64,000 nt of DNA from Henckelia pumila (GCF_033568475.1 NC_133120.1:49841751-49905750); one strand, 5' to 3'. Shown: positions 37,601 to 47,196, counted from the stretch's first letter. The notes: generated by a model not told the origin, from the sequence alone. Translations and numbers: made by a program.

Positions 37601-40600
37601 AGCTTTTCATTCCGACAATTGGTATCAGAGCCAGATTATAAGGTGCAATAATTGTCTCTACTGGGTAGAGCGATCGAACCATGACACTTGAACTGCTATG
37701 CGATTTAAAAGATTTGAGTTGCACAATTACCACCAACAACTATAGTTTTTTATAAAATGGAAAGCGATTGGTCTTATAGAGTTACACATAAAGACTCAAT
37801 ATAGTGGAGAATCTCAAAGTACGGGCTCACAATCAGAGAGAGACATGAGAAAATAACTCAAAGAAACCATGCAAACAGGTAAGATTTAAAAGCCAAGTGA
37901 AATTCATGCTTTCAGTGTCATATGGAGGACCGTTTCAAAAGGAACTGTCTCGATAAAGGGAAGAAGACACTACACAGACAAAAGGATAGTGGTTAGGTTG
38001 TATTGGGCCTAAGATGCCTTTGAATCAGCTGAGGCTTTGATGGTGGCAGAGAACAACTTAACCAATGAGTGGATATTCTAGACTTCGGTTGTACATTTCA
38101 AGTGCCAGACAAAAGTCATTGTTCCCAGAATTAACAAAATCAGAGGAATGAATGTTTCTCTTGTCCCTTGGGTAACAACAAGTCTTCTAAAGTAAAAAAG
38201 GACTGGTTCAACAAGGATAAGAATGCATAATGGTGTAGACAAAATTCACAAACACGTTAGACATGTGCTTGAGCTCCGAAGGAACCTGATATATATGACT
38301 AGGGACACTTGAATCGAATGGTTAATATACATTTAAATACGAGAACAGATATTTGAAAGTGACAAAAGGATTATTAGTGGTAATGAGATGTGTTGGGTTG
38401 AACTCCTTATATGTTTTCCAAGGAAAAAACAATGATAGGAGGATATGCTATGGCACATGAAATTCAAGATAAATCAAGCCTATGGCACATGATACTTGGT
38501 CATGTAAGTGAGAAAGGGCTAGTTGAATTGTCTAAACAAAGCCTGTTATGCAGTGACAAATTAAAATATCAGGGCTGGAATATAATTATGTGAGTATTGT
38601 GTTTCTGGGGAAGACGAAGAGAGTTGAATTTGGACAAGGTAGACACTACCAATGTTTTTATAACCTGACCGGTGATCGAACCGGTCTACCTTCAAAAAAC
38701 GGTCCAACCGGTCCGACCGTTTTAATCGGATGGTCGGATCGAAAAATCGTTTATATAATATAATATAATTAATAATATTTTTAAATTTTAAAAACCTACA
38801 AGATGTATATAAATAGACAAAAATATATATATCATAGTTTAAAAAATAAATAACTATATAAATATATTCAAAATATTAATTATAGTTATATATATTTTAA
38901 AAAATAAATAGATAAATAAATAAAAACTCTAATAACACTAAAATAATATTTTTAACGAAGTACAAATTCCAAATAATCATGTATATATATAATAAAATAT
39001 TAATTAATGATTTTAATTTTTTTAAAAAAACTAATTTTTAAAAAAATAAAAAAATTCTGAAAACCGGTTCGACCGGTTTTTTGTCCAGTTCTTGGCCGGT
39101 TCGACCGGTTTTTGACCGGTTCTGAGCGGTTGAACCGTTAAAATGATTTTTGGGGGTGTTCCGGACCGGACCAGTGACCGGTGACCGGTCGAACCGGCCG
39201 GTCCGATCCTTTTGAAAACAGTGGACACTACAAATAAGCCTCTTGAATGTGTACGTTCGGAACTATGGGGCCGCTTCTAATTAAGATGAAAACTCATGGT
39301 GGTTGTCGTTACTCATGTTCATAGTAGATGATTACTCCATAAAAGTTTGGTATAACTATGAAACCCCAGATTTTTAAGGCTAGAAGATATTAAAATATTG
39401 AAGGTGATTGTACCAAGATAAATTAATATAAAAAATATTTGATTTTGGAAGTTTGCATATTTTTCAAGATAAAATATATACAAGATAAAAAGATTTGATA
39501 TATCAAGTTATCTGAGATATTGAAAGAATCAAATCTTGGAGATAGAGTCCTATTCAAATTTTGAAACTTAGGTATCTTAGTTGATCTTTACTACTATTGG
39601 TGCTTATAAATAGACTCTCAAACCTTCAGAATAATCACACTACAATTTCTCTCAAATTTCATGTGAGACAATATGGAAGAGTAGGCAAAATGTTGCAGAG
39701 ATTTTCTTGAAGTTTGAAAAAGACTACCTATGTCCTAGAACCACTGTTGATGCTACAGAGTTCAGAATCCGATCTCTACTGTTCATATTGTAGCATAAGA
39801 TGTTATAAATATGCAGTCCAAATTACAGCCCAATCCAATTAATAGAACATTTTATACGATTTTTTCAAGAATTCTAGACAGATTCTACTCGGGAAAGAAG
39901 TAGCTTCAGTTTGTGGACAAGACACAAATCCAAACATCGTTGAAACCAGATCTTCACAGTTCACAATTTAGATAAAATCCTTAAAAATGTTCATACCAAA
40001 TTTAAATTCGATCCGACGGTTTGATATGTCTCTAACCTACCAAGAACATGACTGAAGTTTTGATAAGTGGGCTTTTGTATGTATATTTCTTGACTTGGTT
40101 TTAAAAATATTCATTTTATGAGTCATGGTATTTGGTTCTCAAATTTTTGTTCGAGCATGTGTCCTTTGTTCATGTCATGTTGGTTCATGTTGTGTCATGC
40201 ATGTTGTCGATCACAGTTATGATTCGAATGGATATGGTAATGATATGACCCTTATACGGTGGGATTGTAACCGTTGTACGGCCTCACTCCTTAGATGATT
40301 GACATATAGGACATGGCCTCGCTCCTTAGAGGATTAACATATAGAAGACAGTAAACCATGGAAAGGAGATGAATTTCAGTGCTTATGTTCATGTGTCGAA
40401 AGTTTATGTATCATGATGATGTTTCGGCCTGAAGGGCCCAAGTATTGAGTTATGTTTATGTTTATGTTCATGATGTTTTGTGTTCCTATGGTTATGCATA
40501 TATTTGTTAATGTTTCAAACGACCCACTTGCTGAGCGACACTCAGATCTCTCACCCCTTACTTTTCCTCCCAGATAGTACTAAAGAACAATTAGAGGAGA

Positions 40601-43600
40601 AAGAACAAGAAATGCTTTAGAGATGATGATGGAGATAGTTTTTTTTAGATTTTTTTAGTTATTATTCTTATTTTTAAGTTGTAAGACGTTTCCGTGAGTT
40701 TATTCCATATTTGGGAATTTTGAGTTGTACAGAAGATTTATTTTGGAGTTTATTTATGAAATATACTGGTTTTAGTTAAATTCTTTACTAAGAGGCTGGT
40801 TGTTTTCGAATTTTATTTGAAAGAAACGCCGATGTCACCCGATCTTGGGAGCGGGGCGTGACAATAACAATTGAAGACCACAGATAAGATTGTTAATAAG
40901 TTTAAGGATTGGCTCGAAGTTAATGAGAATAAATAAGCTTTAAAAGTGAAACACTTGAGAACCGATAGTGACTTAGGTAGTGTTTGGAAGAGCTTTTAGG
41001 AAGTACTTCTCAATTTTTCCTTAAAATTTTTTTGAAATTTTGTGAAAATTTTGTTAAAAAAAGCTGAAAAGTTCTTCGTAGAAGCTCTTTCAAACACTAC
41101 CTTAGAATATTTGTCTCAAAAATTGAAGGTCTGCTTGCATTCAAATGGTAATTACAAGGTACTTGACAATACCTGGATCTCTCCAACTAAATGGGTTGAC
41201 GGAGCTAGAGAATGAATTAACCATACCCTACTAAAAAGGGTTAGATGCTTAATATTGAATGTTGGTTTTGCCAAAGACGTTATGAGGACAAAATAATATT
41301 AGTTCTGTATATCATTAAATTTTATAATTGAACCCAACAATAAAATCTATATATTGACTTTAATTTGAACCTAGTCTCGTCTTCATGTATTATTATAGGG
41401 GTAATCGCATACATTATCCCTGTGAAATATCGAAATTGCTAAAAACCCCTTAGGAAAATATAATGATCTATTAGTTCCCTGTGTTTTTTAATCTTGAGGA
41501 CATACCTCTTTGTGTTTTCAAAATTTGAGCACACAACCCCTTGTCCGTACGTATTTTCAGGGATATTTGTGCATAAAATTTGAAAACACGAGGGGTTTAT
41601 AGGCATAAGGAGTTTCTAGCAATCTCATGATTTCACAGGGTAGTATATGCAACTATCCCATTATTATACTATCTGTATTCACTACTTTCCCAATTTATGG
41701 AAGATCGAAGCATGAATATTATTCCTCACAAAGCAATAAAAAGCTTCGGGTTAGGGTGGATATATTTTTAGGTATATAAAATTTACATAAGAATATTATA
41801 GTTCAACTCCTCTAATGATTCATATATATATATATATATATATTTTAGAAAACTTATATTTGAGTTTTTAGAGAGTTGCACGAATATTAGGAGTTTGATC
41901 ACACACCATACCCCAAAATTCTTTCAAAAAATTAAAACATAAAAGAAGACCTACCGGAGTAGATCAATTTCCGCCACCAACAGAACTTTGCTCCACTTCC
42001 GAATACAGAACCCGACCTAGCTAACTCAAACAATGCATCAATACCAAACTGATTCTTCAATGTTGCCAATTCCGGGTACTTGCGCACCAAATACAAGGCC
42101 ACATCTGCCATGAATTAATATCAAATTACATTAATTCATATGATTTAGGGAGTGTTTGGGAGATCTTATAGGAAATGTTTTTCAGCTTTTCCTTTAACAT
42201 ATTTTTGAAATTTTGTGAAATTTTGTTAAGGGAAAGCTGACAACTGCTTCTTGGAAGTTCACTCAAATACTACCTTCATCTACAATCAACAAGCTAAATA
42301 TCTTTGAATAGTACTTACCAATGAATTGAGAAATTATAGTCCCCGATAAGAGTGAAGCTCCCAATTGTCCAATAAATGGGCTTTTGTCAATATTTCTCTC
42401 GTGGATGGATATTTGTCCAACAGATGGCCTATCCTCAGCATGTTTCTCGTGGATGTCTATCAATCTTTCAAGCATACTTTTGTGGCAAAAGATCGCTGCT
42501 ATATGAACAGGTAAATAATCCTGTTTATTTTGAATATACAGCAATTCAGGATTTCTAGCTAGTAACAAGTCCGCGATTTCCTTATTTCCAATCATAGCAG
42601 CCCGGTGTAAAACGGTGTTCCCATAAGAGTTTTGTATCGCCAGCGTGTCAACTGGCATTGATCCTATCAACCCTCTTACAAAGTCATTCGACGTTTTTCC
42701 TACAGCCACAGCTAACAATAGAGCTGTCTCATCAATTTCACTGATAATCGTCGTTCTCGCCCCTTCATCTGTGTCCAATAGTCTCCCTGCTTCAACCCAA
42801 TCAGCTCTTGTTATGGCTCTACGCAAGGCCAAGTACTTGGTGTAATTCTTACCTGCAAATTTTGATAAGCTAGTGTGTACTTTAACTGAACAAAACATTA
42901 AATTGTGAAATATAAGTCTCTATGATGCATATATATTGCTAGTTAATAGGAAAAAACGAGACTAATCATACATCATAATAGATAATAAATAGACGGAACA
43001 TTTGTTTGATCATTAATTCTACTTGGGCAATATATGTGAATGGAAAATTAAAATTTTGGTCCTTAATTACGTTTGCCTCTTTTGAATTTTGATCCTTTAG
43101 TCAAATATCAGTAGTATTATGTTGTATATTATTTATTTTTTTCCCAATACTAGGCAATTTCCATGAGAGTGTTAACATGGCACTGATGTCGAAAGACTAA
43201 CAATGACTAAAATTGCAAGGGGAAAAAAATGAAAGATGTGGACATTACACTCAATTTTGCAATATAAATTAACAAAATCACAAAAATGCAAATATACGGG
43301 ACAGATAATGCAACATTCTTTATATGTCGATTTGTATTCTAAATCGGCAAGTAAAGCTAAGTCCAATTTAAAATGGAGAACATATCTTGTGAGATGGCCT
43401 CACGGATCTATCGATCAATATGTGCAATGCAATAAAATGTAATACCTTAGACACAACAAATAATATTTTTTCACGATCAATCGGGTTGGGTCTGGCCATT
43501 TTACAAAGTTGCACTTTTATTTTATGATTTCCATTCGATAGATTTTATTTTAGTGGAAAAAAGATTAATTATATTTCACTTCATGAAATCATAGATCGTA

Positions 43601-45141
43601 TCCACTATTATCGAGAATTTCATTCTCTACTATAACTCTAAGTTGAACATTAGAATCTATTATTATCAATCTTCTAATGAGCGTTGGACGGCAGGCTGGC
43701 GGTCACCCACCGCCTAGCGCCTACACAGTATTTTCTTTTTAAGATAAATATCTGATTATTCTAGTCCGATCCATCTTAATATTTCTTCAATCATTCTTTG
43801 TCTTTATCGAATTTATCGGCTTTAGAAATGTTTTTTTAGTCTAAATATCTAATTATTTTTGTTTATCTTAATATTTCTCCAATAATTTCTCTTTATCGAA
43901 TTCAAACTTGAAATATATGACATGCTTATCTTCTTGATCCGCTACAAATTGATGGACAAATATGTCAAATAATCTTTGTAAATTAATGCAATAACTTCCA
44001 AAAGCTTCAACTGTCTAAATATCAGGGCGGTGTACAACCGTCTAACACCTAGGCACCGCCTTTAGAACACTGAAAATATTCTTTTAAATTAATGTTGTTC
44101 GATCGTTCTCATCAATATCTAGGTACGTAATATGATTTGAGATGTGTTAACTCATATTTCAAAATTCAAATTAATTGTTACGATCGATTTTTGGTAAGAA
44201 ATTATATGAATTCATGTTTGCCTATATATATATTCCTCAAAAGTGTTTCATGTATTAATTCATATTTCACATTTTTTTACATGATGAATTCTGGTATATA
44301 TAACCTCGAAGGCTTAAACAATTATGACTTTTGAAGATGTTGTTGATGCCAGGTGACCAGGTCCATGGTTCGGAGCGTGACACTATATAAGGAAAAATTC
44401 GAGCCTACCTATGTGTAATAAATACCCCATGGGTGGTATGAAGTATTGTGGTTGGTTTAAACTATGTGGTCCCACATGATTATGTAGGGCCCACATAATT
44501 TGGACAACATGCTAACACCTATCAATGGGGCAGGAACCTCCCGTATTTAAGAATGTGCAAGGCCCAACATACTATCAATTAAATATTCGAAATACAAGAA
44601 ATAACTTACGGGCACCAATATTGTTTTGCTGGGGAACGTGATTAGGTGTCTGAGATGCAAGTTCCAGTTCCACTGGAGCATTTCGAATTCCTCCGGCTGC
44701 TGCTGCTTCTCCCTGATCTTCTACTCGTTTACTCGTAGACGAATCAGGTATCTGGTTTTGAATTTGAATTTGAACATTGTTATTATCTTGTAGTACCTGA
44801 TTAAAAATGTTTTGCAGCTCCAGCCAAACTTCCCTGGAACTGTTCAGTCCCGCCACAGCCGCGACCGCATCATTTCCGAGCGAGCCTAAAATCCATCCTT
44901 TGATAAGCCTGTCGGTCCTCCTCCAAATTTCCTGCTCCTCCGGTGATTGTTCAGGCACCGAAGGTTGCCGGCCGTCGTCTATGAAACGCAACAAGCCTTG
45001 GCTGTCTAAAAGACAAAGCATCTGTTCTCTCCATATCGCATAGTCGTAATTGCTTCGATCTCTATCTTTAAGCCAAGGCCTCACCGATACAAAGTTCGCG
45101 ACATTAACAGTACTTGACATGAGGGACGGAGAGTTCGCCAT
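28014..45141 (-). CDS. Copia-GAG-like / ankyrin / PGG-domain membrane protein, six exons
   Basis: Exons (minus strand): 45141-44610, 42885-42319, 42104-41955, 29582-29487, 29179-28746, 28625-28014. Every junction keeps phase, giving 2391 nt and about 796 residues. Residues 1-177 resemble Copia gag (SNYDYAIWREQMLCLLDSQG, LIKGWILGSLGNDAVAAV, SREVWLELQNIFNQ). Exon 2 carries ankyrin repeats (GNTVLHRAAMIGNKEIADLL, DYLPVHIAAIFCHKSMLERL). Exon 5 carries more (EATIFHVAARERSETVFNLL). Exon 6 carries the PGG domain (FTVPGG) with four membrane helices. Known: plant ankyrin-PGG proteins (ITN1/ACD6-like) act in membranes in stress and defence signalling. Inferred: same class here. Start choice among 45180, 45141 and 45120 is open; 45141 (MANSPSLMSS) is used. 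A second in-frame acceptor for exon 2 at 42852 would remove 11 residues. Confidence 0.85.
28746..29179 (-). CDS. Ankyrin-PGG gene exon 5
   Basis: Acceptor TATTACAG, donor GTACAT. Encodes QQAIELVRCLCKALESFPSS, ALFLAVHNDIFEVVEVILEM and AALQMQRELQWFK, the standard run-up to the PGG domain. Confidence 0.85.
29487..29582 (-). CDS. Ankyrin-PGG gene exon 4
   Basis: 96 nt encoding GIILTSTTNDIGNL...FGIIYK. Acceptor TTCTCAAG, donor GTAAGT; phases match exons 3 and 5. It is weakly conserved in type, so it rests on splice phase more than on motif. Confidence 0.7.
30164..31432 (+). repeat. Copia A 5' LTR
   Basis: 30909-31432 matches 34820-35340. The end CTTTCA is two bases before the primer-binding site. 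The upstream part to TGTGAAGACC at 30164 has no partner, because the 3' LTR is truncated. A TATA box (TATAAATA, 30445-30452) fits an LTR promoter. Confidence 0.7.
31435..31447 (+). other. Copia A primer-binding site
   Basis: TGGTATCAAAGCC, matching the initiator methionine tRNA with one change. Confidence 0.85.
31497..34800 (+). pseudogene. Copia A gag-protease-integrase, broken
   Basis: Gag begins MDTPYTNVAIRPPILNGTNY; a stop replaces the next Trp. The capsid has NAKAINAIFTSVDMNMFNLI and LRTYEMKMEVEDD. A first zinc knuckle CRECRGYGHYAYEW has lost its last Cys. A second, CHYCLKPGHIRPFC, is intact in another frame near 33147. The protease site YFDSGSSRH is near 33380. GAG-pre-integrase LWHQNLGHVNFKTL follows. 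The integrase core keeps its D, D and E (HMDLKGPM, RADHGKEFEN, QQNGIAEKN). Several stops and frameshifts are present. Confidence 0.85.
34817..35340 (+). repeat. Copia A 3' LTR, truncated at its 5' side
   Basis: Closely similar to 30909-31432, ending GTTTCTTTCA. The missing outer part went with the RT deletion. Confidence 0.85.
35400..36460 (+). repeat. 3' part of a Tekay-like LTR
   Basis: Contains TACTGAGTGACACACATATC and CTCACCC, then ends AACGCCGATG ... TTTGGGGTGTGACA. The same order is seen in the complete solo LTR at 39357-40863. It is interrupted by the MITE at 35817-36243. The left limit is uncertain. Confidence 0.55.
35817..36243. mobile_element. MULE-type MITE, 427 bp, 9-bp target duplication
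   Basis: Perfect direct repeats TTATGTTTA flank it (35808-35816 and 36244-36252), the 9-bp size made by Mutator-like transposases. The ends are inverted: GGAAAAATTTCATATATTAC on the left against GGGGAAATTGCATATATTAC from the right. Inner arms (GGGGGTTATTTGC / GATAACCCCC) also fold back. No protein. Confidence 0.85.
36900..37489. other. AT-rich insertion within Copia B
   Basis: Separates the gag and zinc-knuckle pieces of Copia B. No family recognised. Confidence 0.4.
37490..37755 (+). mobile_element. Two partial SINE tails around a TGGTATCAGAGCC site
   Basis: Both pieces carry the GTGCAATAATTGTCTCTA ... GATCGAAC ... TTTGAGTTG ... ATTACCAC tail of the SINE seen at 26245 and 52630. A primer-binding-like TGGTATCAGAGCC lies between them at 37622-37634. 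Confidence 0.55.
38650..39223. mobile_element. hAT-type non-autonomous element, 574 bp, perfect 8-bp target duplication
   Basis: GACACTAC is present at 38642-38649 and again at 39224-39231, interrupting the Copia B integrase frame. The ends CAATGTTTTTATAAC and (reversed) CACTGTTTTCAAAAG form the imperfect terminal repeats typical of hAT elements. Near both ends, many copies of CCGGTTCGACCGG-like words are clustered. The middle is AT-rich, with no transposase. The 65-codon frame at 39031-39228 (-) is a by-product. Confidence 0.9.
39357..40863 (+). mobile_element. Solo LTR, Tekay-like, 1.5 kb, perfect 5-bp target duplication
   Basis: ATAAC flanks both sides (39352-39356 and 40864-40868). It begins TATGAAACCCCAG (expected TGTGAAACCCC with one change) and ends GAGCGGGGCGTGACA. 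It contains the CACTTGCTGAGCGACACTC segment common in such LTRs. It sits inside the Copia B integrase. A solo LTR results from recombination between the two LTRs of a full element. Confidence 0.85.
40976..41101. mobile_element. Tourist-like MITE, 126 bp
   Basis: Ends GGTAGTGTTTGGAAGAGCTT and AAGCTCTTTCAAACACTACC are inverted repeats. TTA flanks both sides (40973-40975, 41102-41104), as for PIF/Harbinger. The whole element folds into one hairpin. Confidence 0.85.
41398..41659. mobile_element. MULE-type MITE, 262 bp, 9-bp target duplication
   Basis: ATTATTATA is repeated exactly at 41389-41397 and 41660-41668. The ends GGGGTAATCGCATACATTAT and (reversed) GGGATAGTTGCATATACTAC are related to those of the element at 35817-36243. 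Both ends continue with CCCTGTGAAAT. Confidence 0.85.
41955..42104 (-). CDS. Ankyrin-PGG gene exon 3
   Basis: 150 nt encoding DVALYLVRKYPELATLKNQF and FELARSGSVFGSG, the segment usual between the two ankyrin blocks of this family. Acceptor CATGGCAG, donor GTAGGT. Confidence 0.85.
42148..42274. mobile_element. Tourist-like MITE in intron 2 of the ankyrin-PGG gene
   Basis: Same family as 40976-41101: ends GGGAGTGTTTGGGAGATCTT and (reversed) GGTAGTATTTGAGTGAACTT, with similar inner arms (CAGCTTTTCCTTTAAC). TTA on the left, TTC on the right. It makes up 127 of the 214 bases of the intron. Confidence 0.75.
42319..42885 (-). CDS. Ankyrin-PGG gene exon 2 (ankyrin repeats)
   Basis: Acceptor TTGTTCAG before 42885, or TTTGCAG before 42852; both keep the frame. 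Donor GTAAGT at 42318-42313. It encodes YLALRRAITRADWVEAGRLL through SGTIISQFI. Confidence 0.85.
43040..43310. mobile_element. Decayed foldback MITE in intron 1
   Basis: Left part AATTTTGGTCCTTAATTACG; right part GACTAAAATTGCAAGG ... CAATTTTGCAATATAAATT. The wording and layout follow the foldback elements at 2040 and 48437, but the arms no longer pair well. Confidence 0.4.
43667..44072. mobile_element. Possible hAT-like MITE in intron 1
   Basis: The right end (reversed) reads CAGTGTTCTAAAGGCGG, a common hAT-type end. The left end CAATCTTCTAATGAGCG is a weaker match. GC-rich blocks (ACCGCCTAGCGCC left, CCTAGGCACCGCC right) lie near both ends with AT-rich DNA between. No good 8-bp duplication is visible. 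Confidence 0.4.
44610..45141 (-). CDS. Ankyrin-PGG gene exon 1 (GAG-like region)
   Basis: Begins MANSPSLMSSTVNVANFV, ends NNIGA plus one base, followed by donor GTAAGT (44609-44604). It resembles the capsid part of Copia gag but has no zinc knuckle. The tail is rich in Gln, Asn and Ala. Confidence 0.8.
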
Positions 45142-45454
45142 TGGAAATGGAAGTGATGCAAAATGCTGGTATATATACATGCTTCAATGGTAATAATATT
45201 GCGCGCAGTTTATAAAAAAATATATTTTCATTTTCGTGCATGATTGGATAAATTTTGTTGCATTCTATCGGTTGAAAGTTTCAGATATGATGATGCGATC
45301 ACACAGCTCATTATTTTCTTGCTAGTTGGTGGTGGTGTTATTATTATTAATACCACTATTATAATTTCACATTCATGTTCCAAATTTTTATTAATAATTT
45401 TCTTGCTAGTTGCATAAATTTTGGTATACTATACTATTAAAAACTGCTCGTCAT
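45142..45454. promoter_or_regulatory. Upstream region of the ankyrin-PGG gene
   Basis: A TATATATA run at 45170-45178 (minus strand) could be the TATA box. If so, transcription would start near 45140 and translation more likely at ATG 45120. The rest is AT-rich with no clear element. Confidence 0.3.
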
Positions 45455-45575
45455 GTTGTATACTAACTGTATGCACCTGCCAGCGTGGCGCGCCCACAAC
45501 CACACAATTTTTTTTATTTTTTTTTACAAAAAACGGCTGACCAATCATGGACCGCCACATAGGCGGTGCCCATGT

Positions 45576-45602
45576 TACCCTGCACCCCTAGGGTGCAGGG
45601 TA
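45576..45602. other. Perfect 12-bp hairpin (TACCCTGCACCC)
   Basis: TACCCTGCACCC and GGGTGCAGGGTA are separated by three bases. It stands just before the TA run. Confidence 0.85.
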
Positions 45603-45604
45603 TC

Positions 45605-45609
<5 letters not shown>

Positions 45610-45656
<47 letters not shown>

Positions 45657-45833
45657 TTACTTTTCAGCTGTCCAACAATGTTTTCCTACCTCGTTCCCGA
45701 CCACTAAAACCCGGTTTTAGTTGTTTTTTTTATTTTTCGCATAACTAAAACACGGTACCGGGTTTTTGTTGTCGGGGACGAGTTGGGCATCATTGCTTGG
45801 GCAGCTGAAAATTTATATATATATATATATATT
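45610..45833. mobile_element. Hairpin element between two (TA)n runs (Micron-like)
   Basis: (TA)n at 45610-45655 and 45814-45833 enclose a 155-bp inverted repeat. The left arm has TTTTCAGCTGTCCAACAATG, TCGTTCCCGACCAC and AAAACCCGG. The right arm has their complements (CAGCTGAAAATT, GTCGGGGACGAG, CCGGGTTTTT). Arms are about 65 bp with scattered mismatches. Known: Micron MITEs insert in (TA)n. Inferred: same habit here. The open frames across the TA runs are artefacts. Confidence 0.55.
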
Positions 45834-46519
45834 TCAAGTGATGATTAGATACATATATAAAAGGTTTGATAAAGTAGCAAATTGGTATATGAGCTATTGT
45901 AAAGTACTTAATTGTTACATGATTCAGTTAAAAAATCAATTTTATCTTTTAATAAAATTTCTTTTAAGTCCAATTATTTTTTAGTAATTAAATTCAACTA
46001 AATGCACATTTTATTGTTCAATGTTATTTTATTAATTAAAATTGTCATAAAATAATGTCTATTTAGACATTTTAATAAATAAGTATTATAAGATTTTAAA
46101 ATATATTTATATTTTACTCATTATAAATTATTTACTCAAATATAATAAATTTTCAAAATAAATATGTAACAAAATGATATTTTTTTCTATCCATATTAAA
46201 ATGTTAAAAAAAAATTTAAAAAAAAAATTGATATGAACATTATATATTATAATAAATCATATACACAACTAAAATATATTTTAATATGCAGATAAAAATG
46301 TAATAACAATTTAAATTCAAGTCGTGTAAAAAAAATCCACAAGCTTACGAGAAATTCTTAAATCACGTGTATAAATTTAGTTTATAAGAATCACGTAAAT
46401 CAAGACAACGAGTCAAATATTTTTCTAAGAGATTTTTTTTCCAGATCATCTACAACTCATTACATTATTTTAGCACAACACTAACTTCAAAATAGTGTAA
46501 CTTCTATACCAAATGCAAA
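45834..46519. other. AT-rich intergenic DNA
   Basis: No gene or repeat boundary recognised. Confidence 0.5.
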
Positions 46520-47196
46520 ACTCATCTCCAACCATCAACACTAAACTCTTCATTAAAAAGAATATTTTCAGAATATTCTTTATTATTTTATTTATAAATA
46601 ATAATTTATTTCACAAAATATTTATTAACCTAATTGAATATCAATAAATTAATTATATATTTCATTTATTTCTATAATGATATTTATTTATACAATTAAT
46701 TAATTTGAATTAATAATTAAATTTTAAAAAAAATATTAATTTAAGAAATTTATATAATAAATTTAAAAATTAGATGGTATGTATAATTTTTTATAGCTTT
46801 CCTTTTTTTTATAACATATTAAATAATTAAAATTTGATTATTTTTAGAAAACAAATATGCAATTATAAAACAATATTTTATTTATTAAATAAATAAATAA
46901 AATAAATTTAAATAAAAGGTTAAATTTATGAAATAAAATATTGAAATTATTATAATATAATCATTATTAAACTTAAAATACATGACATTAAACAAATTAA
47001 ATTAAAAAAATCATAACAATTATAATTATTATTTAATAAATTAAAAAAAATTAAAAAAACTTCAAGATAGTTGCTACAGTGTTGAACGAAATATTGTGTA
47101 AAATTGTAGCTTTGCACCAAACTAGCGCTAAAAATATAGCTAGCCTGAACAAAAAAAATCCAACACCAAATTGGTAGTTGGATTGGAGATGCCCTC
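46520..47196. mobile_element. Possible MITE with CATCTCCAAC ends
   Basis: Left end CTCATCTCCAACCATCAACA; right end reversed GGGCATCTCCAATCCAACTA. The centre is very AT-rich. Length about 0.68 kb. Target duplication not found. Confidence 0.4.

Larger units (their letters stand above)
36600..41340 (+). pseudogene. Copia B retrotransposon remnant, heavily interrupted
   Basis: Pieces in order: gag (LDDLEDIEVKVEGEDKAPKL, near 36790-36860); zinc knuckle CFQCHMEDRFKRNC (near 37910, His changed to Arg); protease remnant NEWIF*TSVVHFKC (near 38060); NVRHVLELRRNLI (near 38255); GAG-pre-integrase SSLWHMILGHVSEKGLVELS (38475-38540); integrase (LECVHSELWG at 39240, IKVWYN at 39340, then KFKDWLEVNENK at 40900 and REINHTLL at 41215). 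It is cut by a hAT MITE, a solo LTR and a Tourist MITE. No LTRs of its own were recognised. Confidence 0.8.

Noticed and set aside
39031-39228. 65-codon open frame on the minus strand
   Set aside because: It lies within the hAT-type MITE and is made of its CCGGTTCGACCGG repeats; its end crosses the target duplication.
45453-45984. Three open frames rich in Ile-Tyr repeats
   Set aside because: They come from reading through the (TA)n runs.
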